DNA of 64,000 bases, taken from NCBI GenBank assembly GCA_013397795.1, contig VZTJ01000078.1, positions 62,428 through 126,427 on the forward strand, given 5' to 3'. Numbering within the stretch: the stretch's first letter is position 1; each line of letters starts with the position of its first letter. The translations under genes and the position numbers were made by a program. Source of the stretch: Orthonyx spaldingii. Lineage: Eukaryota; Chordata; Aves; Passeriformes; Orthonychidae. The notes beneath the pieces were generated by a model. That model was given only the letters and a program-made list of their open reading frames with translations, searched no databases and was not told the origin of the DNA. Positions 24,320 to 37,653 of this stretch are shown in pieces.

Positions 24320-27051
24320 TGAGATTAATGGATTTGGTAAAGTTTAGAAGAGAGACGGTGGCACAGAGGTGACAAGCTCTGACTTGGCTCACAGGCCTGT
24401 CCTCACACAAGGAGTCATCTTGCCAGGAAAAACTGCTGTTTCTGTTCTTAGGAGTAAATTTGCTATTTAGCCTGGAATACAGCCTACATGGCTTCTTATA
24501 GACCAAAATAAGAAATTATCCATTCCCAAAGAAATAGATCATTTAAGGCAATAGCAAATACAGAACACAAGAGGAGATGTCTTTATATTTACAGGTCTCC
24601 AGGAGAGAAGATGGGGAGGGGGGAAGTCCCAATCCATGCATTCTTCTTGCAAGCAGGCTCTTAATAATGAACAAAAGTTCAGATCCCCTGGTAGTACGAA
24701 GAGCTGCCTGTATGGAAGTTACTGACCTGCTGGTTTCTTTTTCAGACTTGTATATATTAGACCAGGCATTGTGAGCAGGTGTAATACCTTCACCAGAATA
24801 TTTTTTTGCTTGATGTGGAGGATAAGGTTGAATTTTGCTGTTCCTCTCTATAATATGTTTGCACTACTGGAATGGGTACGCTGGAAAGATTTCTCATGTT
24901 GTTCCCAGGTAGATGTGCAAGTAAATCAGAAAAGATTCTTGAAGTAATACAGAGAAGAAGAGTGTTTATTACTCATACATGACTGAGCATGTTATACTCT
25001 TGCAGATTTGAACAGGTTTTTTAACAGAAAGGGACTCTGTTTTATCAGTTCTCAGCTACTGCTGTGTTGAATACAGTTTTGTACCCCATCTAGAAAAGGA
25101 ATCTAGGGTTCAGTCTTAGCCCTGGCTATAATCTGTTTTGACCTGCCAGCACATATTGTGACCCTCCTTAATTACACAACAATTTTTTCTTTTTGAGGGC
25201 TGAGGCAGCTTATGAACACTGTTGCTTTCCATTAAGGCAGGATTAGGCCCAAGTGATGCCATCTACTCTGTGGTGATTTTTAAATGACCTTTTCAAATTC
25301 ATCCAATTAATGAAATGTATTTCAACTTATCCTGTATCACTGATTGAAGCGAAGAACTTTATTTTTGCCTTGAAGGTGGAATATGTACTGAATAGTCTTT
25401 GCTGAAAGCTTTAACCAGATTTGGGTGGGATTGCCTTTCTTCTGTACTGCTAGAGTTTTGTGGGTTGGTTGGTTTTTTTTTTTAACCTTGAGAATTCTCT
25501 CCTTTGCTTTTAACTTTTTGCCATTCTCCTTTTTTGGGACAAATGCCTGGAAATTCTTGGTGCAGGTTTCTATGCCATACACTGGCCCATCTTTGCAAAG
25601 ACATTAAGTCTGTACAGCAAACTAAATCTGAATTAAAATACAGACTTTAGAAATTAGTTACATAATGTTTAATTCTACTTTGGCAATTGAACTACTGTGA
25701 AGAAGTAAAATTTCTCTAAGCTTGGACTATAAAATAAGTGACATTTGCTCTGTAGACTCTACAAGTGACTGCTCTAGCAATAGCAATGTTTTCCTGCCAG
25801 ATGCAGCATACTTAAATCAAGTATATTTTTTACAGTAGTAAATATCAGGCCTGTTACCTTTCCTCAAATGTAGACATGGGGGTAGGTATCCTTATTTGAA
25901 GATGCCATTAAGTTGCATCTGGTTTGTTGATCTCGTTAAGGTTTATCAGGAGCAAATGAGGCCTGTGTTCAGAGGCAATTGCTTTATTTCCTGTGCCAGA
26001 GGCAGCTTCTTTGATGCTAGATGAGGTCACTTATGGTGTTGTTTCTGTCATTATCCCACACAGCTTTGCATGAGCAACTTTGGCAATATTAATCTCCTTT
26101 GGAGTTCTTTCAACATTCAAGTTTCAGGTAGTTTTTATGCAAAATGAATTCTGCTTCCATTTATGTAATTCCTGTACTGCTTTCTTATGCCAGGGATGTA
26201 AATCACCACCACACCCCACAGTCTCCATATTCTCCAAATTTACTAATTCTTCTATTTCTTTCCTCAGATTTTTTTTGTAATATTTTCCTTGGGAGTTTTG
26301 CTTAGTTTAGTCAACTTGCCAGACTCTGTTCCAGCCTATTTTAGTGTCAACCTGTTCCATATGGAGCTTTCATTTACTAGTTGTGCTGTCCAGCACAGTT
26401 AATTTCTCAACCACAGCTCACCCTGTTTTCCACTGAAATGATTTTTTTTTTCATCAAGTCCCTCTTGCAATGAGGCTCTAGTTTCCTTTTTCTTGTGGCT
26501 TGTCCCTGTTAGTGTTACTTCTTCTAAAAAAGGTGCAAACAGACTGTATTATGGTTGTTGTGTTAGAGTGCCAAGCAGAAAAAAACCCAAGTACTAACTT
26601 TCATTTTATATTTCCCTTCAGTTTTGCTTCCCTGATGTTTCTGTCTCTTCGTGGTTCATTTTTCACCTGTGTTGTTCAGTATTTTAGTTTTTCCAAATGT
26701 GTCTCATGACAGGAATGAAAAATGTGTTTTCTGAGCAATGCCACAGCTGAAGCCAGCTGTGCAGACACTGCCTGAACCACTGAACACGCAGGAGCGCGGT
26801 GCAATTATTCCCCATCCTTCTCCCTCTCCTCCAGCTTGCCCCATGCCCCTTGCAGGGTGACTTGTGCAGGCAGGGCTAGTGACAGCGGTGGTGGCACGGC
26901 TTTGGGCAGGGACTGGCCGATGCAGGGCTGGCCCTGTTGCATGGGAGGGCTGTGTGGTGTTGATGCCGTAGGATTTTTAGTTTCTGTAATTTTCAGGTAA
27001 CTCTGGAGCTGCTGTTCTCGCATCTTAGACAAAACAATTCCTCTCTAGGCC
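24320..27051. other. Unique noncoding DNA
   Basis: No gene or repeat of note. Small frames (up to 81 codons) lie on both strands with no domains. A mild G+C increase at about 26760-26980 carries no CpG cluster and no recognisable exon. Confidence 0.5.
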
Positions 27052-27357
27052 TGAAACTCAAGGACACCTCACTGTCCTGGACCCCAAAAAATGTAAACAG
27101 CAGAGAAATTGGGGCGGGCAAGCTTGGGATAGATGACTTCATTACCTGAGGTTATAATTGGAGGTCTAACCCCGATATGCAAATGGACCAAGAACTACAA
27201 AGCATGGAAAACCCGTGAGTGGTTGTCCATTTGGGTGTAGCCCTAGGTGGGCTCTGACTGCCCGAATGCACCGAGAAGGCCTTTGAATAAATATCTGCTT
27301 TTTATTCTCTTAATTTTGCCTAGCCTCTGTTCTAGGTAGGCCCGGGAAAAGGCATCA
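27052..27357 (+). mobile_element. LTR-like endogenous retrovirus fragment (boundaries uncertain)
   Basis: The block has the composition and signals of an avian LTR. It begins TGAAACTCAAGG, contains a TATA-like TATAA near 27153, an octamer ATGCAAAT at 27177-27184 and an AATAAA at 27286-27291, and ends GGCATCA at 27357 after a TAGCCTCTGTTCTAGGTAGG segment. I recognise the GCCTTTGAATAAATA and GCCTCTGTTCTAGG strings as LTR-type sequence. The 6 bp on either side (TAGGCC and GTGTCC) do not match. TAGGCC recurs inside at 27337-27342, so an alternative element 27052-27336 with a TAGGCC duplication is possible, but it would not end in CA. No internal retroviral coding sequence follows. Confidence 0.5.
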
Positions 27358-27605
27358 GTGTCCCTGTGGCACGGGCGATGCGCGGCGTCCCCGTCCCGCG
27401 GGAGGGGTGCGCGGCGTCCCCGTCCCGCGGGAGGGGTGCGCGGCGTCCCCGTCCCGCGGGAGGGGTGCGCGGCGTCCCCGCCGGGGCGATGCGCGGAGCT
27501 GGCCGAGGTGCTGAACCGGGCCGGCGGCTGCAGCATCCCGGGAGAGGGGCCCGTTCCCCGCCCCGGGACACCGGGAAGGGGACCCAGACAAATCGTGCGT
27601 GCACG
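27358..27605. other. CpG-rich, very GC-rich block
   Basis: Directly abutting the LTR-like segment is about 250 bp of extreme G+C with many CpGs, the sharpest compositional change in the window. It includes the 29-bp minisatellite. After 27605 the sequence returns abruptly to AT-rich. Parallel R/A/P/G-rich open frames in several frames and both strands are composition effects. It could be a small CpG island, GC-rich DNA carried with the LTR insertion, or a separate minisatellite locus. Confidence 0.7.
27380..27481. repeat. 29-bp GC-rich minisatellite, about 3.5 copies
   Basis: The unit, beginning GCGCGGCGTCCCCGTCCCGC and ending GGGAGGGGT, occurs three times without mismatch (27380-27408, 27409-27437, 27438-27466). 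A fourth partial copy (27467-27481) then breaks off into CCGGGG. Perfect identity suggests a recent or unstable expansion, and copy number may be collapsed in the assembly. The core GGGAGGGG and CCCGCGGGA segments are self-complementary in part and could hinder polymerases. Confidence 0.95.
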
Positions 27606-30600
27606 GCCCAACCCAAGTGCTAAATGAGCTCTGTCATAAAAAATCTCTATCGCAGATATTGCAAGTATTGGCACTTTTTAGACCAAGTTTTCCTACTCTT
27701 TATGCAGAAATAGAACAGGTGATGCATAAGATACTGTACTGAAAATATTTCTCATGACTAGTTTTCAGAGGTAGTGAAATGACAGGGGCTTTGTTTGTTT
27801 CTTTGTTTCCAAAAGAATAAATCTTCAAACCTTTCTAAGCATATAAGGTTATTGAGAGTGTGTAGCATCTTAACTCACTGTGAAATTTATCTAATTAGTT
27901 TCTTTCAGGAAACATTTATTATATATTTGGTGCCTTATTTGTTCTTCAAGCGTGAGAAGACTATTTGTACTAATATAAATCTATCTGTAGAAAACAGCAA
28001 CCTAATAGAGAATATTGAGCTGGATCTTCTCTTGCTCCTCAAAACAGCCCTTCTATCACACCTAAGTAGAATTCTGTGACCTTGTAAATGCCTAAGGCAA
28101 CAAAATAATTCTATAAAACTTTGGAACAAGAATTTAATCTCCTAAAGTCTGTAGAATATTCAGGAATATATTGGTCCATCTTTCCTGTAAGTGCTGTCTA
28201 ACTGGACTTTTCAATCCAAGAAGTTAAAAATCAGCTTGCCAGCATTCCATTTGGGTATCTCTCTGCCAGAGTTGGTGGCTGTTTATTACACTGATCTTGC
28301 GTGGAGCTGTGATGGTGACAGAAGGGTGATGCAATGACCTCCTTGTGAAGCAGTGGTGCCAGTGGAGTTAGAATACCTCTATTTCACCCCCATCTTAGGT
28401 AATGTTGCCCAATTACTTTAAAATACACCCCCTGTGACCACAGTGCATCAGTAGCAAAATGGGAAATAAAAGCCTGACTCTGAGATTCTTCTGCTTTACT
28501 AATTGCATTTTCACTTCATAATAAAGAATGTACATGAGGGAGCTGTAATTTTCCCAGTCTAGCCAACATTTTTTTATTCTTGATGAGTGTATTTATTCAG
28601 CTACGATTCTGTCCTGAGCTTTTGTAATTTTATTTATTGCTATGCTTATTTGTAAAAATGAAAAAATCAATAGAGTATTGGGGGAAGGGAGGGGAAGGAA
28701 AAGGAAAAAAATCACTCAGAGGCACTACGATAAATTTGCTGCAGGATAAAAAACTCCAGAGACAAAAAGTAGATAAATGCCTGATGATAAAGACTGAAGG
28801 CAAAATCTGAATCACTCATTGATTCATCATGTCTTTTCTTCAGCATTTATAGAGCCAAACAAATAAGATAAAGGGAAGAGATAATCCCAGTAGCCTAATG
28901 AGAATTTTACAGTCACCATAAAGACCTGTCTTCTGAGGGCTGAATACAGTGATGTGCTCTATAGATTTGTATTTAATAATGAGCTAGAGGGTGTTGTGGA
29001 CTCATCTGGGCATTAGATTAGCTCAGCTGTCTTTTGAAGCTTCATCAGTTGTAGTGTGAGCTAACTCCACCCTCTTAGTTTGTTTGGGGTTTATGATTTT
29101 TAAGCCTTATTTGTTTTAGAAATGAGGTGATGTGGCCATGTGATAGAATTCCCCTTCTATCCCCCTTCTATTAGCTGGTTGTATTGATTATTTTAATGAA
29201 ACAGAATAGAAAATCAGCAATCTCCATGAGCCATGGTTACAAGTTTAACGAAAGTACATGGTGAATACGACCATGATGATTATCCCACTGAAAACAGGAT
29301 CTGGATTCTGGGTTTCAGTGACACATTTTCCAGAAAGAAGAGGCATGTGAATGCCCCATTCCTTGATGAGACTGTTTTAGTTGAAGTCTAGGTCTGTCTA
29401 AGATGACAAATCCACAGGAAGCCCATTGACTTTAGCTCTGTTAAATGAACAGTTACAGCACTCTTTGAGAAGGTTACACATGTGTGTTATTTGTGTTTGT
29501 TGTGTTAAGAAAAGAGCTTATATTTTTCTAGTTTTTTAAGACTATGTTGTCATTCAGGGAGTCATAGTTTTCAAGAAGGCCAAAAGTCAATATTTATTTG
29601 TACACATAGCTTTCCATTCCATTTCACTGAGCTGACATACGTGGTCATCAACATAGTAGACAGTCCTTGCAGCCTGCAGAGACAACCAAAGTAAAGAGGA
29701 AAGGATGGGCTCCAAGACATATAACCACTATGGAAACTGGCAAGGTTCTGTGGGTGTTTATTGTTTGCAATGGACCACTGCCAAGTTACAGTTTCTTCTT
29801 GTGAACAAAACAAGAAATGAAATTTTTTCCGTGGCTGTTGCAGAAATGGGGCTTTCCAAGATGAAAAAGGTTGCGAGTACTTGACTGAAGTTCTGCACAC
29901 TGTGAAGCGTTTAAGCCTTTCTTTAACTCTTCTATTGCTATTCTGCTGGTTTCACTCCCTTGCAGTGCAGATTTTATCCCAAGTCCTCACAGAGTATCTT
30001 TGAGGTGCTTGCAATGTTTTCATGGGCACTGCTGAGCAACACCAGTACGCAGAAATATCATCAGATGCTGCCATGCTGGCCTTACTGTGACCTGCTGTCT
30101 CCCCCAAGGCCCTGGCCCGAGGGAGTGTGAGAGGAAGGCATATCAGTTTCTCTAGAAAGGCTACTGTTTTGCACAGAATAGTTAATAACATTAAGCAAAC
30201 CTCTTGGTCTCCCAAGGATTTCTTTTCCCCTTTATTCTTAACATATTCTTTTTCTTATTATCTGTGCTTGGCTTTTATATAATAAACAGTTACTAGTTTA
30301 GGCACTGGATCTAAAAAGACTGCTTATTTTCCTTGCCTATGCACCCTGATTCTACAGCTGAACCAAAGCTCTTACTTTCCACTGGGTTTAAATTGGATTT
30401 TTATTCAACAGCCACATAATTTAGAGGGTTTCTCTAATCTCTGCTACTCTGGCTCATTAAGTGCAAAAGAATTGTCACTTCCACTCACCCTCATTGAAAA
30501 AACAGCCTTTAGTAACTTTGCATATAGCTTGAAGGCTGCTTTTGTTCCCCAAAATTAGTTTACGTTTAGACTGCATTAGTTATTCCCCAGCTACGGTGTC

Positions 30601-33600
30601 CCAGGCAGCTCGATATTCAGGACTCCTTGCAAATACAGAAGAATAACACCAAAGACTTGCTACAAAGACCTCATTGTAAGACTAAAAGGATTTCCTGTGA
30701 ATAAAAGCTACACATGGACTTAACACTGCTGGGAGCAAGAACATACAAGGAGAAACTAACTACATAGTGAAGCCAAGACATTACTGTTTTTTAATGATTT
30801 CTTTGTAGATAGAGAGAAGAGGTCTTTTCCCAAGGAGCTCATGATAATACAGAGTGGCCAAGAACACAAAGGAGAATGTTGTATAGAAGGAAAAAAGGGA
30901 GCCTTGAAGGAAGGGAGGAAGCTCCGAGCCTTCTCCATCCTTCTGTTCTTTTCTGCTCATTTAGATGAGGTGTGAATGTAACTGATAGGCAACGCACACT
31001 GCCTCTTCTGCAGACATTATATCCAATGGGATATAATGATTTCTTAGTCCTTCATTGTAGTGCCAGTTCAAAGGGGTAGCAGAGCACAGCTTGAAGGGAC
31101 ATCATTCTCCAGGCATGTGCCATAGGACTGCTCACCACAACACACAATGAATCCTCGTAAGGAATCTCTAGTAACTATTGCCAGAACTGCATGGAAGGTG
31201 CTAATCTACACAACCTTCATCTTAAGATACAAAGAAGGAGCCATGATGGACAAAAGTAGTAGAAACTCAAGAAGTTGATTTTGTTGAGCCAAACTTACAA
31301 ATATATTAAAAAACAAAAAACAAAAGAAAGCAATTTATCTAAAGCATTTTTTCCTCACAAGTGTTCTCCTACCTTGGATAGCTTTAAATGAACTCATGTT
31401 TGTATCAGGAGTGAACTTCGTTGTTACCATACATCAGTGCAAGATAGGAATAACTTCAGCCTGAAAATACATAAGGGACAAGAGATTTGGGGGTCATTCT
31501 TTCTCATATTAAATATTAATAAATTTATGCAATTTGAGAAAGAATTAATATTCAGTTCAAGGCATCTCAGATGGTAGAGGAAGGAGAGGAGCGGATGGAA
31601 ATGCTCTTTGTGTAGTGTTTTAAACATGAAATGAGAATCAGGATTGTATGCTCTGTGCAATCTGCTCTGAGTTTATTTGCTCAGTTGCATGACTAAGGTT
31701 GGCCAAGGGCTGGTTTCTTAACCAGAGAGTATCTAGGAAAACTCTCTTGGTCTTGGAGTATGACAGGATCTGGTACTCATGTTGCTGAATACAGACACAG
31801 AGCAATGGACTTGTTTGTGCAACCCTCATCTCTTTGCAACAAAATATTACATGGTTTTTCTGCAGACCACAGAGCTTACCTTGTATCCTCTCTCTGGTCA
31901 CAAGAAGTAGGGGATGCTTAGGAGGAGGATGAGAACAACTGCTCTACTCTCATTTTTTATCAGAGTTCAGCTCAGAAGTTCCACAAAAGAGGACAGTGTC
32001 TGCTAACCTGCATTTTGATCACCTCTCCTTTGCTGTTCCACAGGATCCTCACCTCAGTTTTGTCTCTAGCATGTGTTTGGTTGGAGCTAACTCTGGAGGT
32101 GGAATTACAGCATTTCTGCAGTGTACGAAATTGGACTTTGTGTCTGTAAAAGGCATTTATTCTGGGCTGTACTTCACCAGCTGGTGGAGAAATTATCATG
32201 GTATTTAGAAAGGAAGAGAAGCTCCGAGGATGATTTCTCTGTCAGCTTAAGGGCAGGACTGTCAGGCCTTTTCATACCTTCTGGTTCTTTTCTGTTTTGT
32301 CTAATGACACCATGCTCATGTTTTCCCTTCCCTAAAGCTTTAGTGATGAATCTTGTAGCTGTTGGACCAATGTGATTACATGCTGAACCATGCTGATGTA
32401 ATCTTGCTCTTTCTCTTCCCTTGACCTTTCCACCTCTTTCCTCCACGCATTCAGCTTCTCATTTTTATAAGAAAAACCGAAAGTTGCTCATACTTTAATC
32501 ATAGTGACCTTAGAGTCTCAGTTGGTGAGAAGCTACTTCATTTTGCATTCTGAGCCATAATTAGTGTCAGTCAATGTCAATGGCATGAGAAACAGCTACA
32601 AGCAAGAAAGGTCAGAGACTGGCTGTCCCTGCAGCCGAGTGCGTGGTGGGATAGGTGGGTGTCCACTAACGGAAATTTGTGTCTGCGAGTAATCTAGCAG
32701 AATACTCGACCTCACCATGTAGTTGCCAGGTACAATTTCAGATTGTAGTTTTTTCACGTTACAGTATTAGTTTTGATAACCATGCAGAGACAGATGGCAT
32801 TTTGTCGGCTTTCCAAAGCAGAGGAATAATTTGCAGAGCTGTAGCTAGTGTAATGAGAAGCCAAGTAAGTTGAAGATGAGGTAAAACCAAAGCATCTGTC
32901 GGTCCTCGTGTGCCAGCTTTTAGATGCCGCATATAAACTAATATTTCCACACAAAAAAAGTAGTGACTGTTACAGATTTGTGTAAAAAAGATAGCATTTG
33001 ATAACAATGCCACAACAGATGTCTTTGAGTCCATGCTTGATTTTTACTACTGCTCTGTGCATTTTTGGAAGAGATACTTGCTCTGCACAGCTTGTATGGA
33101 GTATGTTCATTATAAAATTTTATTTTTCAGGAAACAATGAGATGGAAATTTTGTAGCTAATCTGATATTGTTCTTCTTTATCGTGCTGCCTTAGTGGTTA
33201 GGGAGGAAGAGTTTATTCCTTTTCAGTCTCTTTTATGTGAGAGAAGTGTCTATACCTATAACTATATACTGTATATAATATAAAAATCTTAAAAGAGAGC
33301 TCTCTATTAAAATACAATGAAAAATTTGAGGTTACTTGCATTATCCAATATTACATTTTTCAGCATGTGTCCTGGAAAATGTGTAATTATATCTTCCCTA
33401 TTCAAAGAAATCCTTCTCTTCACCTTAATCCTATTCTTTCTCATCTTCTTTGATGAGAGAGAACAATGTTTCAAAAGTTCCCCTTTAAGAGCAAAGCTTG
33501 TAAAAAGAAACCCATGGAATACTATAGCTTACTTGACGCATTCTCCTTGGTAATAGATGTGGCAACTTAATAAAAGCAGCTTCTATCTAGGTCAAAATTA

Positions 33601-36600
33601 TTTGAGACATGCATACTTCACCTAAAATATATATTTTTTTTGCTAAATACCTGCTGTGATGTGGTATCCTCTGCACAGTCTGCATTGAGTGTTGGGAGTC
33701 TGAGGGACCCAGAGGGAGTGAATGAAGGGGGGCATGTACTCCTTAATGGTGTGAACCCGACAAGGGCTAAACATTTATGTCCAGGCTTTTCTCAGAAGTA
33801 GAAACATCAGATCCGTGTGTCAGTGTGAGGATGGCTGAGGAGAGAGAAACAGCCCTTGGGAGAGAGAAGAGGAGGGAAGGCGGCTCCCCGAGGAGCCAGA
33901 GCATCCTGCTGCAGGCCTGTTCGTGGCTCGGTGTAAACTTCAAAGGGATCCACAGCTACACAGCTGCTTGTTTTTATTGTACTTTTGCTGGATTCTGTTT
34001 CTCGGTTGCAAACAGTGGTGCAAATGTTGCTGTGCAGGGGTGGAGAGGAGTGAACGCAGGTGTAGCTTTGTGTTCAGCTGGATGTCTTGTTCCCAGGGAG
34101 CAGCACTGGCACGCTCCTGCCAAAGCCTGTTGGTAGGACTGAACCACAGCCAAGAGCTGGAAGTCCACTTTGAGGCAAAAATGGCAACAGGTAAACAGGA
34201 CAGAGGTTGAATCTGAGGGGCAAAGATATAACGTGCTGATCATAGAAACACAGAGCAGTGGTTGATTGATTCCTTTTGCTACCAGGAGCCCTGAAGCAAG
34301 GAAGAACGAAACTCTGAGATTATAAAGTGCTTTCACCATGGGTTAGCAGATGCTCTCAGCCAAGGGAGTACTCTTAGACCTTGCCAAGTCTTCAAAACAC
34401 TTTCCTCTGCCAACCGGCATTACCTCTGCCTTAGCCATGCTGAACTGAAGTCTCACATGTTTTCATCCAGTACCAGATTTTTGCCAAGTATTGTAAGAGC
34501 AGACATTTTTCTTGCAGTAGATTAAATTCTCTCTGATTTCTCTCCATTTCATAGCATTCAAAGGGTGTTTACAACACACAGTTAGAGGCTGAAATGACCA
34601 TATTTTTTACAATTATCATAGAGTTTAAATTGATTACCCTAATAGAGATTGGCTATTTTCAAAATGTTGCTGTCTCTCTGGCTTTATTTTGCATATTGTA
34701 GATTGCTGAAACCTTATAACTCTTACACATTCTGTTTTCATTGTGTTTGTTTCCTTATGAGTGTGAAACATTATCCAAAGGTTTGGGGTATTAAAGCCAA
34801 ACCTTTTTAAGGACTGTGCTCAGTAACAAATATTAATACACAGGAAATGTGCAAGAATGGACCAAATACACTTGTGCTACATGAAGAGAGAAAAACAACA
34901 TCTAATATTTTACTTGCACCTGTACAGGAAAATCAAGCTCATTCAGTATTCTTTATTGTGTTGAATGTTCATTTATTCAATACCATCTGCAAAAGTTTGC
35001 TTCCTCCCAGATACTCCACTCAAAACACTTCATTTGATAAAATTAATGCTGATAATATCTTTGGATCCTATCCTTGGAGACAGTTTGGGTTTCTTTGTAC
35101 AAAATAGTCGTAAATGTCTGTAGAAGGCTAGAAATCCCAACAGCTTAGAATATTTGTGTCTTTGCAATGTGAAAACCAAAGTTAAGTGGGAAATGAGGAG
35201 GGGTGTTCATGGAGGTCTGGAGGAAGAAATGGTGCTGTGTGAGACACAGCCAAGTTGGGTTCTGCTCCCAGTGTGTCCAAGGACTTCTTGCAGAATGTTC
35301 AACATTTTTTTTCTCTTTGATCTCCCTATATTGTGTGGGTTTCTGTGCATATGTTTGTTTGGGAAGTGATTTATCTTTTTCTTTACGGCACAATGAGAGG
35401 CTTAAAAACCACTGAAGGTTCTGAAAGACTTCGATCCAACAGGAAAGACCATGACAGCACAATAACAAAGCACACTCTAACCCCTGTCTTTCAGGAATTA
35501 CCAACATTGCAGGTTAGTTTTGAACATAAATAACTAAAGACATAAGGGCAAAAGCAGCCAAATTAACTTATCATGCTGAAAATAAGTGGTAATAATTGGA
35601 CTCTTGAATACAAAAATTGTAATAAAACAAAATATAGATTTAAAATTTGCAAGTTTAATTGGTATAGGAATATTTTTAGTAGATAAGAAGATGAGCACCA
35701 AATATCACTTTAAATTTGGTGTCATTAAAGATGATTCAAGAAGTTAATACTTTTTTTCTGCATCACTTTCTTTAAGTACTATTTTGCTTTAATGCTGAGC
35801 ATAATAGTTGACTATGATTTTGGTATATCATTTGTTAGAATGTTCTGATGAGCCACTTGTACAGTGTCAGCTTGAAGTAGATTTAATCCTTTTTCTTGAA
35901 CTATCTGTTATTCCTCTGCATGTTCTCTGTGCTGTGTTTTCCACTGACCCCTGTTTGCTAATGATACTTTTTATTAGTGCCAGTTAGAATAAATTGGTCT
36001 GTTAGGTTTAGTGCAAAGATGTTAATAATGTTTTCAACCCCAATGCAATGAACATCACACAAATCACTCTGCACACTTCAAAATGCAGGAACACTTCAAT
36101 CCATGTGGTTTTTGTAATTTGTGTGTCTGGTGCAATGTTTTATAAGAATACTACTCATAAACCACGTTGGCACCCAGCATGCATTATTTCCTCATTTGGG
36201 TGACGAATTTCAGTTAGAGGAGTACCTTTTGCACCAAGGACTAGTTAAGAAAAAACAAACAGCAAATAACCCAAAGATGATACTATGAACTCCAGTGGTC
36301 TTCTCTTTGCTTCAGCAGGTGCTTGTACTGTGACCAAAGCAAACATTGACACAAGGAAAGAGAGTCAAATCTCGTGCTCTCTATTCACATATTCTTGAAG
36401 TTGAGCAGTAACATGAGAATGAGGACTTGGTCCACACCTTGGATCACTCTGCTAAACACAGCAAAGTTATTGTGTGTTGATACAAATGCATATATAGCAT
36501 AGAAGTTCTGCTCATATCTGGTATTTCTTTTCCCAGTAGACTAAACTCCTTCTATGGGCACTATGGGGAGGTGCCATTGCACCTGACAGCTAACCAGTTA

Positions 36601-37039
36601 ATGGTCTGACGGACCAGAGGAAAGCAATCAGCTGTGTCAAAGCACTGGACCTGGTTGTCAGCTCTGGTAAATTGGCATTGGCTGATGAGGTGTTTTTTTC
36701 CACTGATGTTTGATCTATAGATTGAAGTTCTACTGTTTAGAAATGTTCCCATTAACATTTTTTTTCCAGTTTGGGGTGTAGCTCATGGCTCTCAAATGAA
36801 ATGTATTTAGCTGAGAAGTTTTGGCTAAGTTCTGCCATCTCATCTCTCCTCTACGTATCTCATTCTGGGGGTTATGCTCAGTGTACTGTCTCTCTGCCTC
36901 ACCATTCTCTTTATGATCCATCTCCCCTCCTGGTAGGACCATGATCTCCCAAACACAGAGGATACGTTTTAGATTTTCAGAGCTATTTTAGGCCTAAAAA
37001 TTGTATAGATGTGCACTTTGTGTTCGTTGTTTTGGGATG
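27606..37039. other. Unique noncoding DNA (9.4 kb)
   Basis: No gene, RNA gene, CR1 or LTR recognised. The longest frames are about 120 codons (33974-34339 minus, 33777-34136 plus, 35145-35507 minus) and overlap each other on opposite strands, as chance frames do. A purine tract lies at 28679-28711 and a more G-rich, less AT-biased stretch at about 33700-34200. The rest is AT-leaning intron-like or intergenic sequence. Confidence 0.5.
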
Positions 37040-37041
37040 AC

Positions 37042-37653
37042 CCAGAAACACATCCTTGGGGCAAGGAAAGCCAAGAGCAATGGCCTGGATTGCACAAGGC
37101 AGAGCAATGCCAGCAGCTCCAGGGAGATGATCTTCCCATCTCCTCAGCCCTGGAGAGGCCACATCTGGAGTGCTGTGTCCAGGTCTGGCCTCCCCAGTAC
37201 AGAACATACTGGACTTACTGGAGACAGTCCATCAGAGGACCATGAGGATGATTAACGGATTGGAGCAGGTCTGTCATAGGAGGAGAGGCCTAAGGAGCTG
37301 GTGCTGCATCTTGGAGAAGAGGAAGATCAGGAGGAACTTATCAGTCTGTGGGAATACCTGATGGTGGAGTAAAGAAGCCAGAGCCAGATTCTTCTCAGTG
37401 GTGCCCAGTGACAGGACAAGAGACAATGGGCACAAACAGAAATACAGGATATTCCATTTGAGCATAAGCAAAAACTTTTTTTATTGTGGGAATGGTCAGA
37501 CAGAACAAATTTGCTCAGAGTCTGCAGAGTCTCCATCCTTGGAGATACTCAAAACCCAAGTGGCCACAGCCTGCTCTAGCTGATCCCACTCTGAGCAGCG
37601 GGTGGGCCTGGCTGATCTCCCGAGGTGTCTTCCCACCTCGGCTGTCCTGTGAT
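37042..37653 (+). mobile_element. CR1 non-LTR retrotransposon, older 3' end with ORF2 C-terminal remnant
   Basis: About 610 bp of a plus-strand CR1 LINE, 5'-truncated. In one frame 37129-37190 reads LERPHLECCVQVWPPQY, a decayed form of the CR1 ORF2 post-RT segment. Later frames carry LEKRKIRRNLS (37312-37345) and, after frameshifts, SDRTRDNGHKQK and SPSLEILKTQ (37404-37560), all in the expected order. The end reads CTGATCTCCCGAGG...CTGTCCTGTGAT, the family's 3' terminus with one recognisable terminal unit. Several frameshifts and a stop interrupt the coding sequence, so the copy is dead and looks older than the ones near 15.6 and 54.5 kb. Confidence 0.92.

Noticed and set aside
27243..27674. 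Open frames encoding proline/arginine/glycine-rich repeats
   Set aside because: They are translations of the 29-bp GC minisatellite. Several frames on both strands are open at once, as expected from composition.
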